Shown: positions 1 to 11,582 of the stretch, one piece after another
Numbering within the stretch: the stretch's first letter is position 1
How the letters are laid out: every line of letters starts with the position of its first letter
DNA from: Desulfovibrio subterraneus
GTDB lineage: Bacteria; Desulfobacterota; Desulfovibrionia; Desulfovibrionales; Desulfovibrionaceae
Direction: 5' to 3'
Length of the DNA: 64,000 nucleotides
Assembly: GCF_013340285.1 (NCBI RefSeq)
Contig: NZ_BLVO01000013.1
Location: 231,574 to 295,573, forward strand
Made by a program: the position numbers and the translations under genes
The notes under the pieces: generated by a model
Databases searched by the model: none
What the model saw: the letters and a program-made list of their open reading frames with translations, nothing else
What the model was told of the DNA's origin: nothing

Positions 1-2315
<2,315 letters not shown>

Positions 2316-2332
2316 GATACCCATCCTTGTAG

Positions 2333-3490
2333 TCATGAGCGTGGTTCGGAAGGCTGCACCGTCACTGCGCCGGGCAACTCATGCCTTGTGCCGACGGTTT
2401 CCGGTGCAACGGTTTCAATGATGGCGGGCTGTTTCTGGGCCAACGTGTCGTCGTACACGGTTTGCTGAAATACGTTTTGCAGAATGGACAGGCAGATAAA
2501 GCAGACAATGCCTGCAATAATGGGGGTGGTTACCCAGCCGCAGGCAATGCCGCCCACGGTGCGCCAGCGGATGCCCCGTCCGCCCTTGAGCAGCCCCATG
2601 CCCACCACTGCGCCCACAATGGCCTGCGAACTGGAAACGGGAACCAGAGGCAGGGTGGGGAGGCCCATTCCCCTGAGAAAAGCCTCAAGGCTCTGCGAAG
2701 AAAACACAAAGAGCACAACCGAGTGCGCCCATACCGCAACAAGCGCCATGACGGGAGAAAGTTTGAATATGCCCCCGCCGATGGTCTGCATGGTGTGTCT
2801 GGAATAGGTGAACACCCCGACGGCAATGGCTATGCCGCCGATAAGAAAGAGCAACTGGGCGGAACTGAGCGGAATTACCCCGAAGAGCGTGACGTTACCG
2901 AAAGGGGATACCGGAACAAATACGCCCACGACGTTGGCGATGTTGTTCGCTCCCAGAGAGTAGGAACCGAAAGCTCCCACGGCGATCAGCCCGTAGCGGG
3001 TCCACTTGTCGAGTTTGAACAGGCTGATCCTGCAGGACGGAATGACAAAGGCCGCAAGCTTGTAGAAGGCAATGGCCGTTATGGCAGCCAGCGTGGGGCA
3101 GGCAACCCAGGTCATGACGATCTTGGTCAGCTCTATGGTGTCCGTGGGGGTGTCGGAAAAGAAGTTCCAGCCGAGAATGGCACCCACGATGGCCTGTGAT
3201 GTCGAGGCGGGATACCGCGCCCGTATCATCATGTACACGCTCAGGGCAGCGGAAAAGGCCACCACGAACGCGCCTGCCAGAGCGTTTACCGCTCCCAGTT
3301 TGCCCAGTGTTTCAGAGGCCCCCGCACCGCTTATGACCGCACCCAGCAAGACAAACAGGCTGCAGCAGACGGCTGCAGTGTGAAACTTGACCATGCGCGA
3401 GCCCACGGCGGTGCCGAACACGTTGGCAGCATCGTTTGCGCCGAGGGACCAGCCCAGAAACATTCCGCTCGAGAGAAAGAAGAGAGACAC
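2333..3490 (-). CDS. PiT-family inorganic phosphate transporter
   Basis: Low-affinity phosphate permease of the inner membrane, usually driven by a cation gradient. The 385-residue protein has the twin PiT signature: GANDAANVFGTAVG near residue 18 and GANNIANVVGVFVP in the second half, with about ten hydrophobic segments and an internal duplication. The start is GTG at 3490 with AGGAG seven bases upstream; no ATG fits better. The gene begins 9 bp after the stop of the DUF47 gene. That is the standard pit partner arrangement, so the two are co-transcribed and probably co-regulated by phosphate. No PhoB box was recognised. Substrate assignment rests on family membership. Confidence 0.92.
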   Translation of the reverse strand: MSLFFLSSGMFLGWSLGANDAANVFGTAVGSRMVKFHTAAVCCSLFVLLGAVISGAGASETLGKLGAVNALAGAFVVAFSAALSVYMMIRARYPASTSQAIVGAILGWNFFSDTPTDTIELTKIVMTWVACPTLAAITAIAFYKLAAFVIPSCRISLFKLDKWTRYGLIAVGAFGSYSLGANNIANVVGVFVPVSPFGNVTLFGVIPLSSAQLLFLIGGIAIAVGVFTYSRHTMQTIGGGIFKLSPVMALVAVWAHSVVLFVFSSQSLEAFLRGMGLPTLPLVPVSSSQAIVGAVVGMGLLKGGRGIRWRTVGGIACGWVTTPIIAGIVCFICLSILQNVFQQTVYDDTLAQKQPAIIETVAPETVGTRHELPGAVTVQPSEPRS

Positions 3491-3499
3491 TCTGTGCTC

Positions 3500-4153
3500 C
3501 TAGAACGCGCGCTTGAGTACGTATATGGCAAGGCTGTCGGCCATGTCTTCAGCCTGATCCGCAATGGCGTCCACGTGGCGGACGAAGGCGCTCAACTGGA
3601 GGCTTTCGCACAGTTCGAGGTTTTCCGTTCTGAAAATGGCGGTCTGCAGTCTGGTAGAAATCTTGTCTGCTTCCGCTTCCCAATAGGACACTTTATGCAG
3701 ATGGTCGGAAACTGCCAGAATATTTTTGAAGAAAGATCGTATGGAGCAGGTAACCGCTTCAACTGCCTCTACCACGCATTCAACGAGAGCGAGAAGGTCT
3801 TTCACCAGCGTTTCGCGCATATTGGGCCGTTCAATTTCGAAGCGGAACATGGAGCCTTTGAAATGGCCGAGCAGCGAATCCATGCCTTCAATGAGGCGCA
3901 GCACGTCGCCGCGGGATTCGGGAATGAGGGTGCGGCGGTAAAGCAGATCCTCAATGGATCGGCGCAGCACGTCGGCCTGACGCTCTGTTTCCACCATATT
4001 CTCGAGATGGCCCTTGAAAGCATCAAGATTGTGGCTCGTGTAGGAATCGATGCCGCGTTTGTAGATGATACCGGATTCGCTCACCAGATCGAGAAATGCG
4101 TCAACCTTGTGCTCAATGCCGATTTTTTTGCGTAATATTCCACCGTAAGACAT
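3500..4153 (-). CDS. DUF47 (PhoU-like) putative phosphate transport regulator
   Basis: Cytoplasmic helical-bundle protein of the DUF47 family, related to PhoU and normally encoded beside pit genes. It is thought to modulate the transporter. The 217-residue protein is almost entirely charged amphipathic helix, opening with MSYGGILRKKIGIEHKVDAF and followed by a heptad-rich region of the PhoU type. I chose ATG 4153, preceded by AAGGG nine bases upstream, over an ATG eight codons earlier that lacks a ribosome binding site. Its stop is 9 bp from the transporter's GTG. The gene follows a strong hairpin that separates it from tctA. Family placement is good; its exact role is inferred from the gene pair. 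Confidence 0.88.
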   Translation of the reverse strand: MSYGGILRKKIGIEHKVDAFLDLVSESGIIYKRGIDSYTSHNLDAFKGHLENMVETERQADVLRRSIEDLLYRRTLIPESRGDVLRLIEGMDSLLGHFKGSMFRFEIERPNMRETLVKDLLALVECVVEAVEAVTCSIRSFFKNILAVSDHLHKVSYWEAEADKISTRLQTAIFRTENLELCESLQLSAFVRHVDAIADQAEDMADSLAIYVLKRAF

Positions 4154-4199
4154 GACAGGACCCTTAGCGTGTTGCAAATAACTTTTGACTCAAAGGCGC

Positions 4200-4229
4200 T
4201 CCCCGCTCCGCCCGCAGGCGGAGCGGGGA
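4200..4229 (-). terminator. Terminator downstream of tctA
   Basis: A perfect stem with 12-bp arms (CCCCGCTCCGCC and its complement) around a CGCA loop starts 9 bp after the tctA stop. On the minus strand it is followed by a short CCTTTGA stretch rather than a clean T-run. It separates the tct operon from the DUF47/pit pair. Confidence 0.65.
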
Positions 4230-4236
4230 ATTTCGC

Positions 4237-5718
4237 CTAGGCGGTTTCAGCGCGATGTTTCTTGACGATGTTGATCAGCGGGGGAACGAGGAGCAACAGG
4301 GTCAGAATCCAGAGGACGATGGCCTGCGGGCTTGCAAAGAAGATGGAGAAGCTGCCGCGGCCCATGATAAGTCCCTGGGCAAATCCGGTTTCGGCAATGG
4401 GGCCCAGAATCAGACCGAGAATGAGGGCTCCCAGAGAGAAGCCGGTCTTCTTCAGGATGATGGCACCAACACCGAAAAGCAGACACAGGTAGATATCGAG
4501 CACGCTGTTGTGAATTGCGTAGGAGCCGAGCACCGAGAACAGGCACACGGTGGGAATGAGCAGTTCAACAGGAGTGCGGGATATCTTGGCGAAACGGGGG
4601 GCCATGTACAGGCCGAGAATGAGGAACACAATGTTGGCAAGGAAGAGCGATAAAATGAAGGCGTAGGTCATGGTGCCGTGCTTGGTGAAAAGCTCGGGAC
4701 CGGGGATGAGGCCGTGCACCAGCAGGCCGCCCAGCAGTGCCGCAGCAACGCTGTTGCCGGGAATGCCGAGAGTGAGCGTGGGTACCAGCGAGCCGCCCAC
4801 GCAGCCGTTGTTGCCGGCTTCTGCAGCGGCGATACCTTCAGGGTTGCCCTTGCCGAACAGGTGTTCGTTCTTGGAGCGGCGTTTTGCCACGTTGTAGGAC
4901 AGGAAGGCCGCAATGGTTGCGCCTTCACCGGGAAGAATGCCGACGATGGTACCGGTGACGGAACCGAGGCCGATGTACTTCCACAGTCCCTTGGGCATGG
5001 GTTCGTTCTTGATTGCGCCGACATCTGCCGTGCCTTCCACCACGCTCTTCTTGCCGGTGAGGGCAAGCATCTGCGCGATGGAGAACATGCCGATGAGCGC
5101 GGGCATGAAGGCGACGCCTTCAAACAGGTCGGTAAGGCCGCCGGTGTAGCGCAGCATGCCGGAGATGGGGTCGGTGCCGACAACGGCGATGATCAGGCCG
5201 AGCAGGCCGGAGATGATGGACTTGATAAGGCCGCTTTCTTCGTCAGCCATGGAAACGATGCCGGCAAGGCCCAGAAGTGCCAGCAGGAAGTATTCCGGCG
5301 GGCCGAAAGAGAGAGCAAAAATGGCCAGCACCGGAGCCATGATGAGCAGAATGAACGTGGAGAATGTGCCGCCCCAGAAGCTCGAGATAACCGAGACTTT
5401 GAGTGCGAGTCCGGCGCGCCCCTGCTGCGTGAGTGGGTAGCCTTCCATAGCTGTTGCCACGGCGGCGGGAGTACCCGGCGTGCGCAGCAGAATGGCCGGA
5501 ATGGAGCCGCCATACATGGCACCGCAGTATACGCCGCCCATGAGCACGAGACCGACAAGCGGTTCAAGAGTGAAGGTAACAGGAATAAGCAGGGCCACCG
5601 CCATGGTTGCGGTAAGGCCGGGCATGCCACCCACGACAACGCCGGCAACCGTGCCGATAACAACGGCAAACAGGGCTGCGGGGGCCATGAGTGCATTGAA
5701 AGCGTCGAGGATCATCAT
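4237..5718 (-). CDS. tctA: Tripartite tricarboxylate transporter, large membrane subunit TctA
   Basis: Large permease of a TctABC (TTT) secondary transporter, which moves citrate, tricarboxylates or other organic acids across the inner membrane with a periplasmic binding protein. The 493-residue protein has about 12 membrane segments and the family signatures GGMPGLTATMAVALL near residue 30, YGGSIPAILLRTPGTPAA near 70, and a second copy, LGIPGNSVAAALLGG, near 315. RBS GGGGAAG precedes two adjacent ATGs (5718 and 5715). It is third in the tctC-tctB-tctA operon, 12 bp after tctB. The substrate cannot be read from the sequence. Confidence 0.95.
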   Translation of the reverse strand: MMILDAFNALMAPAALFAVVIGTVAGVVVGGMPGLTATMAVALLIPVTFTLEPLVGLVLMGGVYCGAMYGGSIPAILLRTPGTPAAVATAMEGYPLTQQGRAGLALKVSVISSFWGGTFSTFILLIMAPVLAIFALSFGPPEYFLLALLGLAGIVSMADEESGLIKSIISGLLGLIIAVVGTDPISGMLRYTGGLTDLFEGVAFMPALIGMFSIAQMLALTGKKSVVEGTADVGAIKNEPMPKGLWKYIGLGSVTGTIVGILPGEGATIAAFLSYNVAKRRSKNEHLFGKGNPEGIAAAEAGNNGCVGGSLVPTLTLGIPGNSVAAALLGGLLVHGLIPGPELFTKHGTMTYAFILSLFLANIVFLILGLYMAPRFAKISRTPVELLIPTVCLFSVLGSYAIHNSVLDIYLCLLFGVGAIILKKTGFSLGALILGLILGPIAETGFAQGLIMGRGSFSIFFASPQAIVLWILTLLLLVPPLINIVKKHRAETA

Positions 5719-5730
5719 ACGGTCTTCCCC

Positions 5731-6201
5731 TTATCCTAAGAAGCTGCATGCGGGCATAAAGACGCCCAGCAGTCTTTCGAAGACAATGTATATGAAGCCG
5801 AGAACCCCGGCAGTGGTCAGTCCGATGGAGAGGATTCTTCTGGCTCCCAGCAGATACATGGCAATGGGCAGGAACAGGCCGGAAGCAAGATAGAACCCGA
5901 GGTATTCAAACGTCAGCGTGTAGAGGACGAGCAGGCCGAGCAGACCCCAGAAGCGCACGGGCATATCCGCGATAACCAGCTTCTTGTTGCTGCTGTCATC
6001 CTTGTCCTTTCGTCTGGCCTTTCTGGCAGAGAGTGCCAGTTCGGCAACACAGAGGATACCGAGAGAGAGTCCGAGGAATCGTACGTATTCGGCCGTGGAG
6101 CCCTGAACGGATTGCGGGTAGGATGCGGTGCTGCTGTAAAGCAGCACCGCCAGTACCAGAAATCCGCCAAGCAGTAGTAACTCAGCAAGCTTTCTAGTCA
6201 T
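5731..6201 (-). CDS. tctB: Tripartite tricarboxylate transporter, small membrane subunit TctB
   Basis: Small membrane subunit that works with TctA. The 156-residue protein has four predicted membrane helices (about residues 8-25, 40-56, 78-115 as a pair and 125-148) separated by a basic loop, KARRKDKDDSSNKK, which should face the cytoplasm. The family is poorly conserved in sequence; size, topology and position between tctC and tctA carry the assignment. It starts 6 bp after the tctC stop with only a weak ribosome binding site, suggesting translational coupling to tctC. Confidence 0.87.
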   Translation of the reverse strand: MTRKLAELLLLGGFLVLAVLLYSSTASYPQSVQGSTAEYVRFLGLSLGILCVAELALSARKARRKDKDDSSNKKLVIADMPVRFWGLLGLLVLYTLTFEYLGFYLASGLFLPIAMYLLGARRILSIGLTTAGVLGFIYIVFERLLGVFMPACSFLG

Positions 6202-6207
6202 GATAGT

Positions 6208-7149
6208 TTACCAGGGGTTTTTATCGTAGAAGGTCTGGGTTTCAACCTGCAGCTCGTCGAGGTAGGAACGGAAGTCCTTGCCGCTCATGGGCAGACGGCT
6301 GAACACGTTCTTTTCGCAGTCGGAAATGTAGTCGGGGTCGCTGTTGACCTTTACGAGCAGGTCGTCAAGCTTGTCCTGAATTTCCTTGTCGATACCGGCG
6401 GGAGCTGCAAAGCCGCGAACAGCGGTCATGGATACGGAAACGCCCTGTTCCTTGGCGGTGGGCACTTCGGGCAGCAGGTCAGAACGGACATCGGTCAGCA
6501 TTGCGATAATGCGTGCGGTGCCGGCCTTCTGCTGGGAATGCATCTGGGAAAGGTTCATGAAGCTGGCATCGCAGTGGTTGCCGAGGATCATGGCCTTCTG
6601 CTCAGTGGAGCCCTTGGTGGGCAGCAGATTGAAGGTGGTGCCGGTGCGGTTTTCAAACTTCTTGGCAGCGATGAAGTCGTCGGAACCGATACCGTTCACA
6701 GCAACGGTCAGGGGCTTTGCCTTGGCGGCTTCAATGAAGGAAGCAAGGTCCTTGATGGGGCTTTCCAGCGGAACGGCGATCAGAACCGGATCGTCCACGG
6801 TGTTGCCCATGAGGTGGAAGCTGTCGAGGGTGTAGGTGGCGCGCTTGGCCACGATGTGGGAAACGACCTGGGTGGTGAAGAGCATACCGATGGTGTAGCC
6901 GTCGGTCTTGGAGCGGGCGATGAGCTCAAAACCCTTCTGGCCGCCGGAACCGGGCACGTTCTGCACTACGAAGTCGGCACCTTTCCAGTACTTCTTGGCA
7001 GCGTTGATGAAGATACGGGCGGTGGTATCAGTGGAACCACCAGCCTTGGAGGGAACGATGATGGTGATCGGCTTTTCCGGATACTCGGCAAAAGCATATG
7101 CCGGGAAGACGAACACCATGGCAAGAAGCAACGCAAACAGTTTTCTCAT
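6208..7149 (-). CDS. tctC: Tripartite tricarboxylate transporter, periplasmic binding protein TctC (Bug family)
   Basis: Periplasmic solute-binding protein that delivers substrate to TctAB. The 313 residues open with a clear signal peptide, MRKLFALLLAMVFVFPAYAF, cleaved near AFA-EYP. The mature chain begins YPEKPITIIVPSKAGGSTD and contains the Bug-family NVPGSGGQKGFELIA stretch. I chose ATG 7149 because AAGGAGGAG lies four bases before it; an upstream in-frame ATG at 7284 would bury the signal peptide. It is first in tctCBA, and a sigma-54-type promoter sits about 155 bp upstream. The likely ligand is a carboxylate. Confidence 0.93.
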   Translation of the reverse strand: MRKLFALLLAMVFVFPAYAFAEYPEKPITIIVPSKAGGSTDTTARIFINAAKKYWKGADFVVQNVPGSGGQKGFELIARSKTDGYTIGMLFTTQVVSHIVAKRATYTLDSFHLMGNTVDDPVLIAVPLESPIKDLASFIEAAKAKPLTVAVNGIGSDDFIAAKKFENRTGTTFNLLPTKGSTEQKAMILGNHCDASFMNLSQMHSQQKAGTARIIAMLTDVRSDLLPEVPTAKEQGVSVSMTAVRGFAAPAGIDKEIQDKLDDLLVKVNSDPDYISDCEKNVFSRLPMSGKDFRSYLDELQVETQTFYDKNPW

Positions 7150-7302
7150 AACTCCTCCTTGAATGTTTCTCAGCAAACGAAACCTTCGTGACAACGTCGA
7201 CCGGTTGCCCATCAACAGGCCGAGCCCGCAATGAATGAATGTAGAAGCAGCGTTGTTGGTCTGTTGTGCTGCCCTGATTTTCACTGGGTGCGGTCCCTAT
7301 AG

Positions 7303-7318
7303 ATCAAGGACCGTGCCA
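7303..7318 (-). promoter_or_regulatory. Putative sigma-54 promoter of the tctCBA operon
   Basis: On the minus strand the sequence is TGGCACGGTCCTTGAT, against the -24/-12 consensus TGGCACG-N4-TTGC(A/T). GG and the -12 element have the required 10-base spacing. The single important mismatch is A for C in the -12 GC. Initiation would fall near 7291, leaving a leader of about 140 bases before tctC. The adjacent divergent operon encodes a sigma-54 activator. Confidence 0.65.
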
Positions 7319-7836
7319 AGAGGTGTTTTTATGGTTAACATGCTGTTATTGTTTTTATTATGCATTTTGTGAGAGCGATGGGTCAGGGTTGCGGGAGTTT
7401 CAAAATTGTGTCAATTTTGACTCATCCGATCCTGTTTTGACCCGAAATCGGTTTGACCACCGGGGCAAAGCGGTCAACCGGGGGATTGTTGCCGCTATAT
7501 AATGATTGGCGTGCTGTTCTGTTTTTCCGTGCGTTTCAGGGGCGGCCAGAACGTAAGGCTGCGACAGGACTTGAGCGGAGTTGCTGCCGCAACCCGCTTT
7601 TTTATTTGTATATTACGGACCCCTCAGCGGCGTTGCCCAGGTCTTGGAAGGGAAGAGAGTCGGTGCGGTCCGGACTCGGGAACGGGCGGTGACCGTCGCG
7701 GAAGGCCCCGGGTAACACGGTTATGTGTGAACGGTGTGATGTTTGCAGTGTGGCTGTGTGGGTGTTTGTATATGGTTGCGTCCTGTCCCTGAGGAGTGAG
7801 GGGGCGGGCATGTCGAGGGAGCGAGGGAGGTTGTCG
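7319..7836. other. Divergent intergenic region between tctC and the sensor operon
   Basis: About 520 bp without a supported gene. It holds the half-site cluster described separately. Several overlapping reading frames of 60-100 residues on both strands lack ribosome binding sites and are rejected. In-frame codons upstream of the chosen start of the binding-protein gene at 7837 are translated on paper from 7723, but they carry no recognisable signal. Confidence 0.5.
7405..7480. promoter_or_regulatory. Cluster of TTGAC(C) half-sites, probable activator (enhancer) sites
   Basis: The inverted repeat GTCAA-TT-TTGAC (7410-7421) is followed by TTTTGACCC (7436-7444), TTTGACC (7452-7458) and CGGTCAACCG (7471-7480). 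The cluster lies about 90-190 bp upstream of the sigma-54 promoter, a usual enhancer distance for NtrC-class activators. A fuller palindrome of the same type occurs at 13223-13238. Binding by the neighbouring regulator is inferred. Confidence 0.5.
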
Positions 7837-9186
7837 ATGGGGTGTTTGTGTGTGGAGCACAATGTGGGGTGGAAGAAGCGGGTGCTGGCTTTGCTTCTGC
7901 TCATGGGAGTCGCCCTTGCGGCAGCTCCCGAGAAGGCCGTTGCCGCGCGCCTTCAGATTTTAACATCGTTTTCGCCTGCGTTTTATGAACCGTTCATACA
8001 ACGGTTCAATGCATTGCATCCTGATATAGAGGTCGCCATTCTGAACAAGAAGACGACCTCGGCCATTGATGAAGTGGTCAGGGGCAACAGCAGGCAGTTC
8101 GACCTGTTCTGGTCGTCATCGCCGGATGCCTTCGAGATACTGAAAAGCTCGCGAAAGCTGCGGCGGTCATCTCTGGGCAGGCAGCATAAAGTGTTGTTTG
8201 CAGGGGATTTGTCGGTGGATGATCCCGAAGGGTATTACTTCGGCTTTGCCCTTTCCGGTGTAGGGTGGATGTGGAACCAGTCCTACCTGCGGAAAGAGGG
8301 GCTCAAGCCCCCGCAAGGGTGGGCAGACATGGCGAATCCGGCCTATTACAACCACATGGCCATGTCCACGCCCACGCAGTCCGGTTCCACCCACCTTATC
8401 GTGGAAACCCTGCTGCAGGGCATGGGCTGGGAGAAAGGCTGGGCGCACCTTATGCACATAGCGGGCAATCTGGTCACGCTTTCCGCGCGGAGTTTCAGCG
8501 TGCCGGAAGGGGTGAAAAGCGGGTTGTTCGGCATGGGGCTGGTGATCGATATTCTCGGCCGTCCGCAGGATATGTCCAATCTTTCGTTCCGCTACGGTGA
8601 GCCGGTCTTTCTGGTTGCGGCGAGCATTGCCGCCCTGAAGAACGGTGCCAATACGAAGGAAGCGGAACTGTTCATCGATTTTGTGCTTTCACCGGAAGGG
8701 CAGGACATACTGCTCATGCCGGGCGTGAACCGCCTGCCGGTATCGCAGGCCATATATGACAGCGGCAAGCTTGAATCGTCGGCACTGCTGGCGCTTATCA
8801 AGGCCGGAAAATCCCGCCCGTACGATGCGTATACGGCGCAGCTGCGATATGGGCTGGTGAACAGGATGTTTGATGAACTCATTACCTTCAAGCTGCCGGA
8901 GCGGCGCAGAATCTGGAAACGGCTCATAACGCTGAGCAAGCAGGACGATGCGAATACTCCGGCTGTGGCCAATGTGCGGGAGAAGGTCTATGCGCTGCTC
9001 GGCGAGATTCCCGTAACCGAGGCGCAGAGCCGTGATGCGGAGTTTGCCGGAATATTCTCCTCACCTTCTTCTGCCAGAACGGGGGGAACGGTGATGCAGG
9101 GACAGATAGAACAGTGGCAGCGTTTCGTAAATGAACGCCTGATAAAAGCCAAGGAATTGCTGGACACAGTATCCGTCAAGAAATGA
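7837..9186 (+). CDS. Periplasmic substrate-binding-like sensor protein (PgtC type)
   Basis: Iron/phosphoglycerate-type extracellular binding protein that probably feeds ligand information to the kinase encoded next. The 449 residues start with a signal peptide (basic WKKR, then VLALLLLMGVALAAA, cleavage near AVAA-RLQ). The mature domain starts LQILTSFSPAFYEPFI and has the SBP motifs FDLFWSSSPDAFEIL and LFIDFVLSPEGQDILL. A C-terminal helical extension of about 120 residues goes beyond a plain binding protein. I chose ATG 7837 because GGGAGG lies six bases upstream; ATG 7810 is possible. Its stop overlaps the kinase start (ATGA). The three-gene layout matches the PgtC-PgtB-PgtA phosphoglycerate regulatory system; the ligand here is unknown. 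Confidence 0.8.
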   Translation: MGCLCVEHNVGWKKRVLALLLLMGVALAAAPEKAVAARLQILTSFSPAFYEPFIQRFNALHPDIEVAILNKKTTSAIDEVVRGNSRQFDLFWSSSPDAFEILKSSRKLRRSSLGRQHKVLFAGDLSVDDPEGYYFGFALSGVGWMWNQSYLRKEGLKPPQGWADMANPAYYNHMAMSTPTQSGSTHLIVETLLQGMGWEKGWAHLMHIAGNLVTLSARSFSVPEGVKSGLFGMGLVIDILGRPQDMSNLSFRYGEPVFLVAASIAALKNGANTKEAELFIDFVLSPEGQDILLMPGVNRLPVSQAIYDSGKLESSALLALIKAGKSRPYDAYTAQLRYGLVNRMFDELITFKLPERRRIWKRLITLSKQDDANTPAVANVREKVYALLGEIPVTEAQSRDAEFAGIFSSPSSARTGGTVMQGQIEQWQRFVNERLIKAKELLDTVSVKK

Positions 9187-11582
9187 AAAAGAACATCCCG
9201 TTATTCTTCGGCATATGGGCCCGCCTGCTCATGGCCTTCGGCGCAATTGCGACCGTGACCGTGCTTGCGGTGCTCACCGCCCTTTTTCTGCTGGAACGGT
9301 CCAGTGATATCTTTGCCAACATTACGGAACGCCAGTTGCCGGAACTGGCGCAGGTTGCCAACTTTGCCGAGATAGGCGGTCAGATCATGGCCGTTGCTCC
9401 CAGCCTTGCCTCTGCGGCGGATGAAGAGGAGCAGGCAAGGGTGCGGACCGACCTTGATGGTCTGCTTGTGCGTTTTAAACGCGAGCTCGGGGTGCTTGAG
9501 CAGAACAACCCGCAGGTGGCCAGCGAGCTGGACCAGCTGGTAAAGCAGCTCACGGACAATCTGTTTGCCCTGCAGTTGCGCGTTGCCGACCGTCTGCGCC
9601 TTGAAGATGTGCTGCTGAAGAATATGGAGCGCCTGCGCTGGTTGTATTCCGACCTGCTTGGCGAGATAGAGCCGCTGGGTCAGGATCTGAACTACAATCT
9701 GGATGCCGAACTCGATCGCACCATAAGCGCGGCGGGTAAGGGCAACAGGCAGGCCGCCATGATTCGCCTGCGCACAACCCGCAGCCTCAAGAAAACCGTT
9801 GAAAGCATGGGCAACAACGGGGACCTGCTGGTGAGTCTGCTTCTGCAGGCGTCTTCGTCCGAGCGCGAGGCGCAGGTGGATAATCTCGCCGCCCTTGCGC
9901 GCGATACCGGCACCGCGCTGAAGCTGGCGCTGGAGGCATTTTCCGACGAGGCCAGCGCCCTTACCCTGCGCCATTCCCTGACTGAGATCATTGCCCTTTC
10001 GGAAGGGCCGGAAGGTGTTTTTGCCATCAAGAAGCAGATTCTCGAGGCAGAGGCGGACGGGCAGACCATGCTCGCCGACAACCGGCGCATTGTGGGACTG
10101 CTCAGAAGTTCCATCGAATCCATTGTCGAGCACAGCCAGCAGGAAGCCTTTGAGGCTGCCGAAGTGACCAAAAGCAAGCTGGAACGCGCCACATGGTCGC
10201 AGCTCGGGCTTGTGTTCCTGAGCCTTGTCATAGCAGCCTGCGTCATGTGGTTCTATGTGCGCGGCAGCATTGTTGCGCGGCTCAACGCCCTTGCCAACAG
10301 CATGCGGGCCATTGCCCATGGTGATCTTGCCCACCCCGTGCCCGAGGCCGGAGGCGATGAGATAGGGCAGATGGCAGCAGCGCTGCGCGTTTTTCGCGAT
10401 ACTGCCCGCACGGTGGAAGAAGCCAATGCGCAGGCCATTATCGATAATGCGGCCGTAGGCCTTGTAATCGTCGAGCCTGACGGGGAAATACGGTTCTTCA
10501 ACCCCATGGCGGCCACGTTGTTCGGCGTGGAATCCGGCGGTATGACCGGCCGCTCGCTGTTTTTCCTGCTTTCAGAGAGGGACAGGGCGCCCCTGCGTGA
10601 AGCGATCGCCTTTACCTTCAACGGTGGCACGGACCAGATTCAGGTGCTCTGTCTGGGCGTCAGAAGCGACGGCAGCGAGTTCCCCGTGGAAATGGTGGTG
10701 CGGCCCATTCAGCAGCGCTCGCAGCGGCGGCTCATGATCACCATGAATGACGTGACCGAGCGTGAAAAAGCTGAAGAATTGCTGCGCCGACGGGTGAAGA
10801 TCAAAACAGACCACCTGAGCCGTATCAATGAGCGCCTGCGTCAGGAAGTGAAGGAACGGCGCAGGGTGCAGGATGAACTGGTGCAGGCGGGCAAGCTCGC
10901 TGCTCTGGGGCAGCTGTCCGCGGGCATTGCCCATGAGCTCAACCAGCCGCTTTCTGCCATCCGCTATTACATCCACAACGCACGGCTCTTGCTGCAGCGC
11001 GGGCAGCTGGACATGCACGAAGAGAATATCGGCAAGATCAGCGAACTGAGCGAACGCATGGCCAAGATGATCAACCATCTTAAGTCGTTCGCGCGTCTGC
11101 CTTCCAACAAGCTGCAGCCGGTGGATGTTGTTCCGGCAATGGATCATGCGCTTTCGTTGCTGAACCGCAGAATAGCGGATGAGGGCATTGTCATAGAACG
11201 GCATTATGAAAACCGCCCCCACATTGTTCTTGCGGAAGACATACGGCTTGAACAGGTGCTTGTGAATATCGTGGGCAACGCCGTGGATGCGGTGTCGCAG
11301 CAACCGCAGGATAACAGGCGCATCACGCTGGATATCGTGGAGCGCGGCAACTGGCTGGCCATTGAGGTGGTGGACAGCGGCCCCGGCATTCCCGCCGAAG
11401 TTCGCGAGGCCATATTCGACCCCTTCTACACCACCAAGGAGGTGGGCAAGGGGCTCGGGCTGGGACTTTCCATTTCCTATAATATCGTGAAGGACATGCG
11501 CGGAGCCATAGAGGCTTCTGCCGCAGAAACCGGCGGTACCCGGTTTGTCATTTCATTCCAGAAGGTTGATGAGCAGGTATGA
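9183..11582 (+). CDS. Membrane sensor histidine kinase (PgtB/DctB type, HAMP-PAS)
   Basis: Inner-membrane kinase that should phosphorylate the downstream sigma-54 regulator. The 799 residues run: TM1 about 13-36, a long helical periplasmic domain 40-335, TM2 340-359, HAMP 360-412, PAS 415-530, a coiled coil with EKAEELLRRR, then the H-box GQLSAGIAHELNQPLSAIR with phospho-acceptor His584. The ATPase domain follows, with N-box VNIVGNAVDAV, DSGPGIP and GKGLGLGLSISYNIV. The HELNQPL form is typical of the NtrB/DctB branch. It overlaps its neighbours by 4 bp (ATGA) on both sides, so the three proteins are made in step. The periplasmic domain probably docks the PgtC-like protein; that is inference. 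Confidence 0.92.
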   Translation: MKKNIPLFFGIWARLLMAFGAIATVTVLAVLTALFLLERSSDIFANITERQLPELAQVANFAEIGGQIMAVAPSLASAADEEEQARVRTDLDGLLVRFKRELGVLEQNNPQVASELDQLVKQLTDNLFALQLRVADRLRLEDVLLKNMERLRWLYSDLLGEIEPLGQDLNYNLDAELDRTISAAGKGNRQAAMIRLRTTRSLKKTVESMGNNGDLLVSLLLQASSSEREAQVDNLAALARDTGTALKLALEAFSDEASALTLRHSLTEIIALSEGPEGVFAIKKQILEAEADGQTMLADNRRIVGLLRSSIESIVEHSQQEAFEAAEVTKSKLERATWSQLGLVFLSLVIAACVMWFYVRGSIVARLNALANSMRAIAHGDLAHPVPEAGGDEIGQMAAALRVFRDTARTVEEANAQAIIDNAAVGLVIVEPDGEIRFFNPMAATLFGVESGGMTGRSLFFLLSERDRAPLREAIAFTFNGGTDQIQVLCLGVRSDGSEFPVEMVVRPIQQRSQRRLMITMNDVTEREKAEELLRRRVKIKTDHLSRINERLRQEVKERRRVQDELVQAGKLAALGQLSAGIAHELNQPLSAIRYYIHNARLLLQRGQLDMHEENIGKISELSERMAKMINHLKSFARLPSNKLQPVDVVPAMDHALSLLNRRIADEGIVIERHYENRPHIVLAEDIRLEQVLVNIVGNAVDAVSQQPQDNRRITLDIVERGNWLAIEVVDSGPGIPAEVREAIFDPFYTTKEVGKGLGLGLSISYNIVKDMRGAIEASAAETGGTRFVISFQKVDEQV

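Noticed and set aside
4678-5739. 353-codon open frame antisense to tctA
   Set aside because: No start signal; Gly/His/Ala-rich as expected for the opposite strand of a membrane protein gene.
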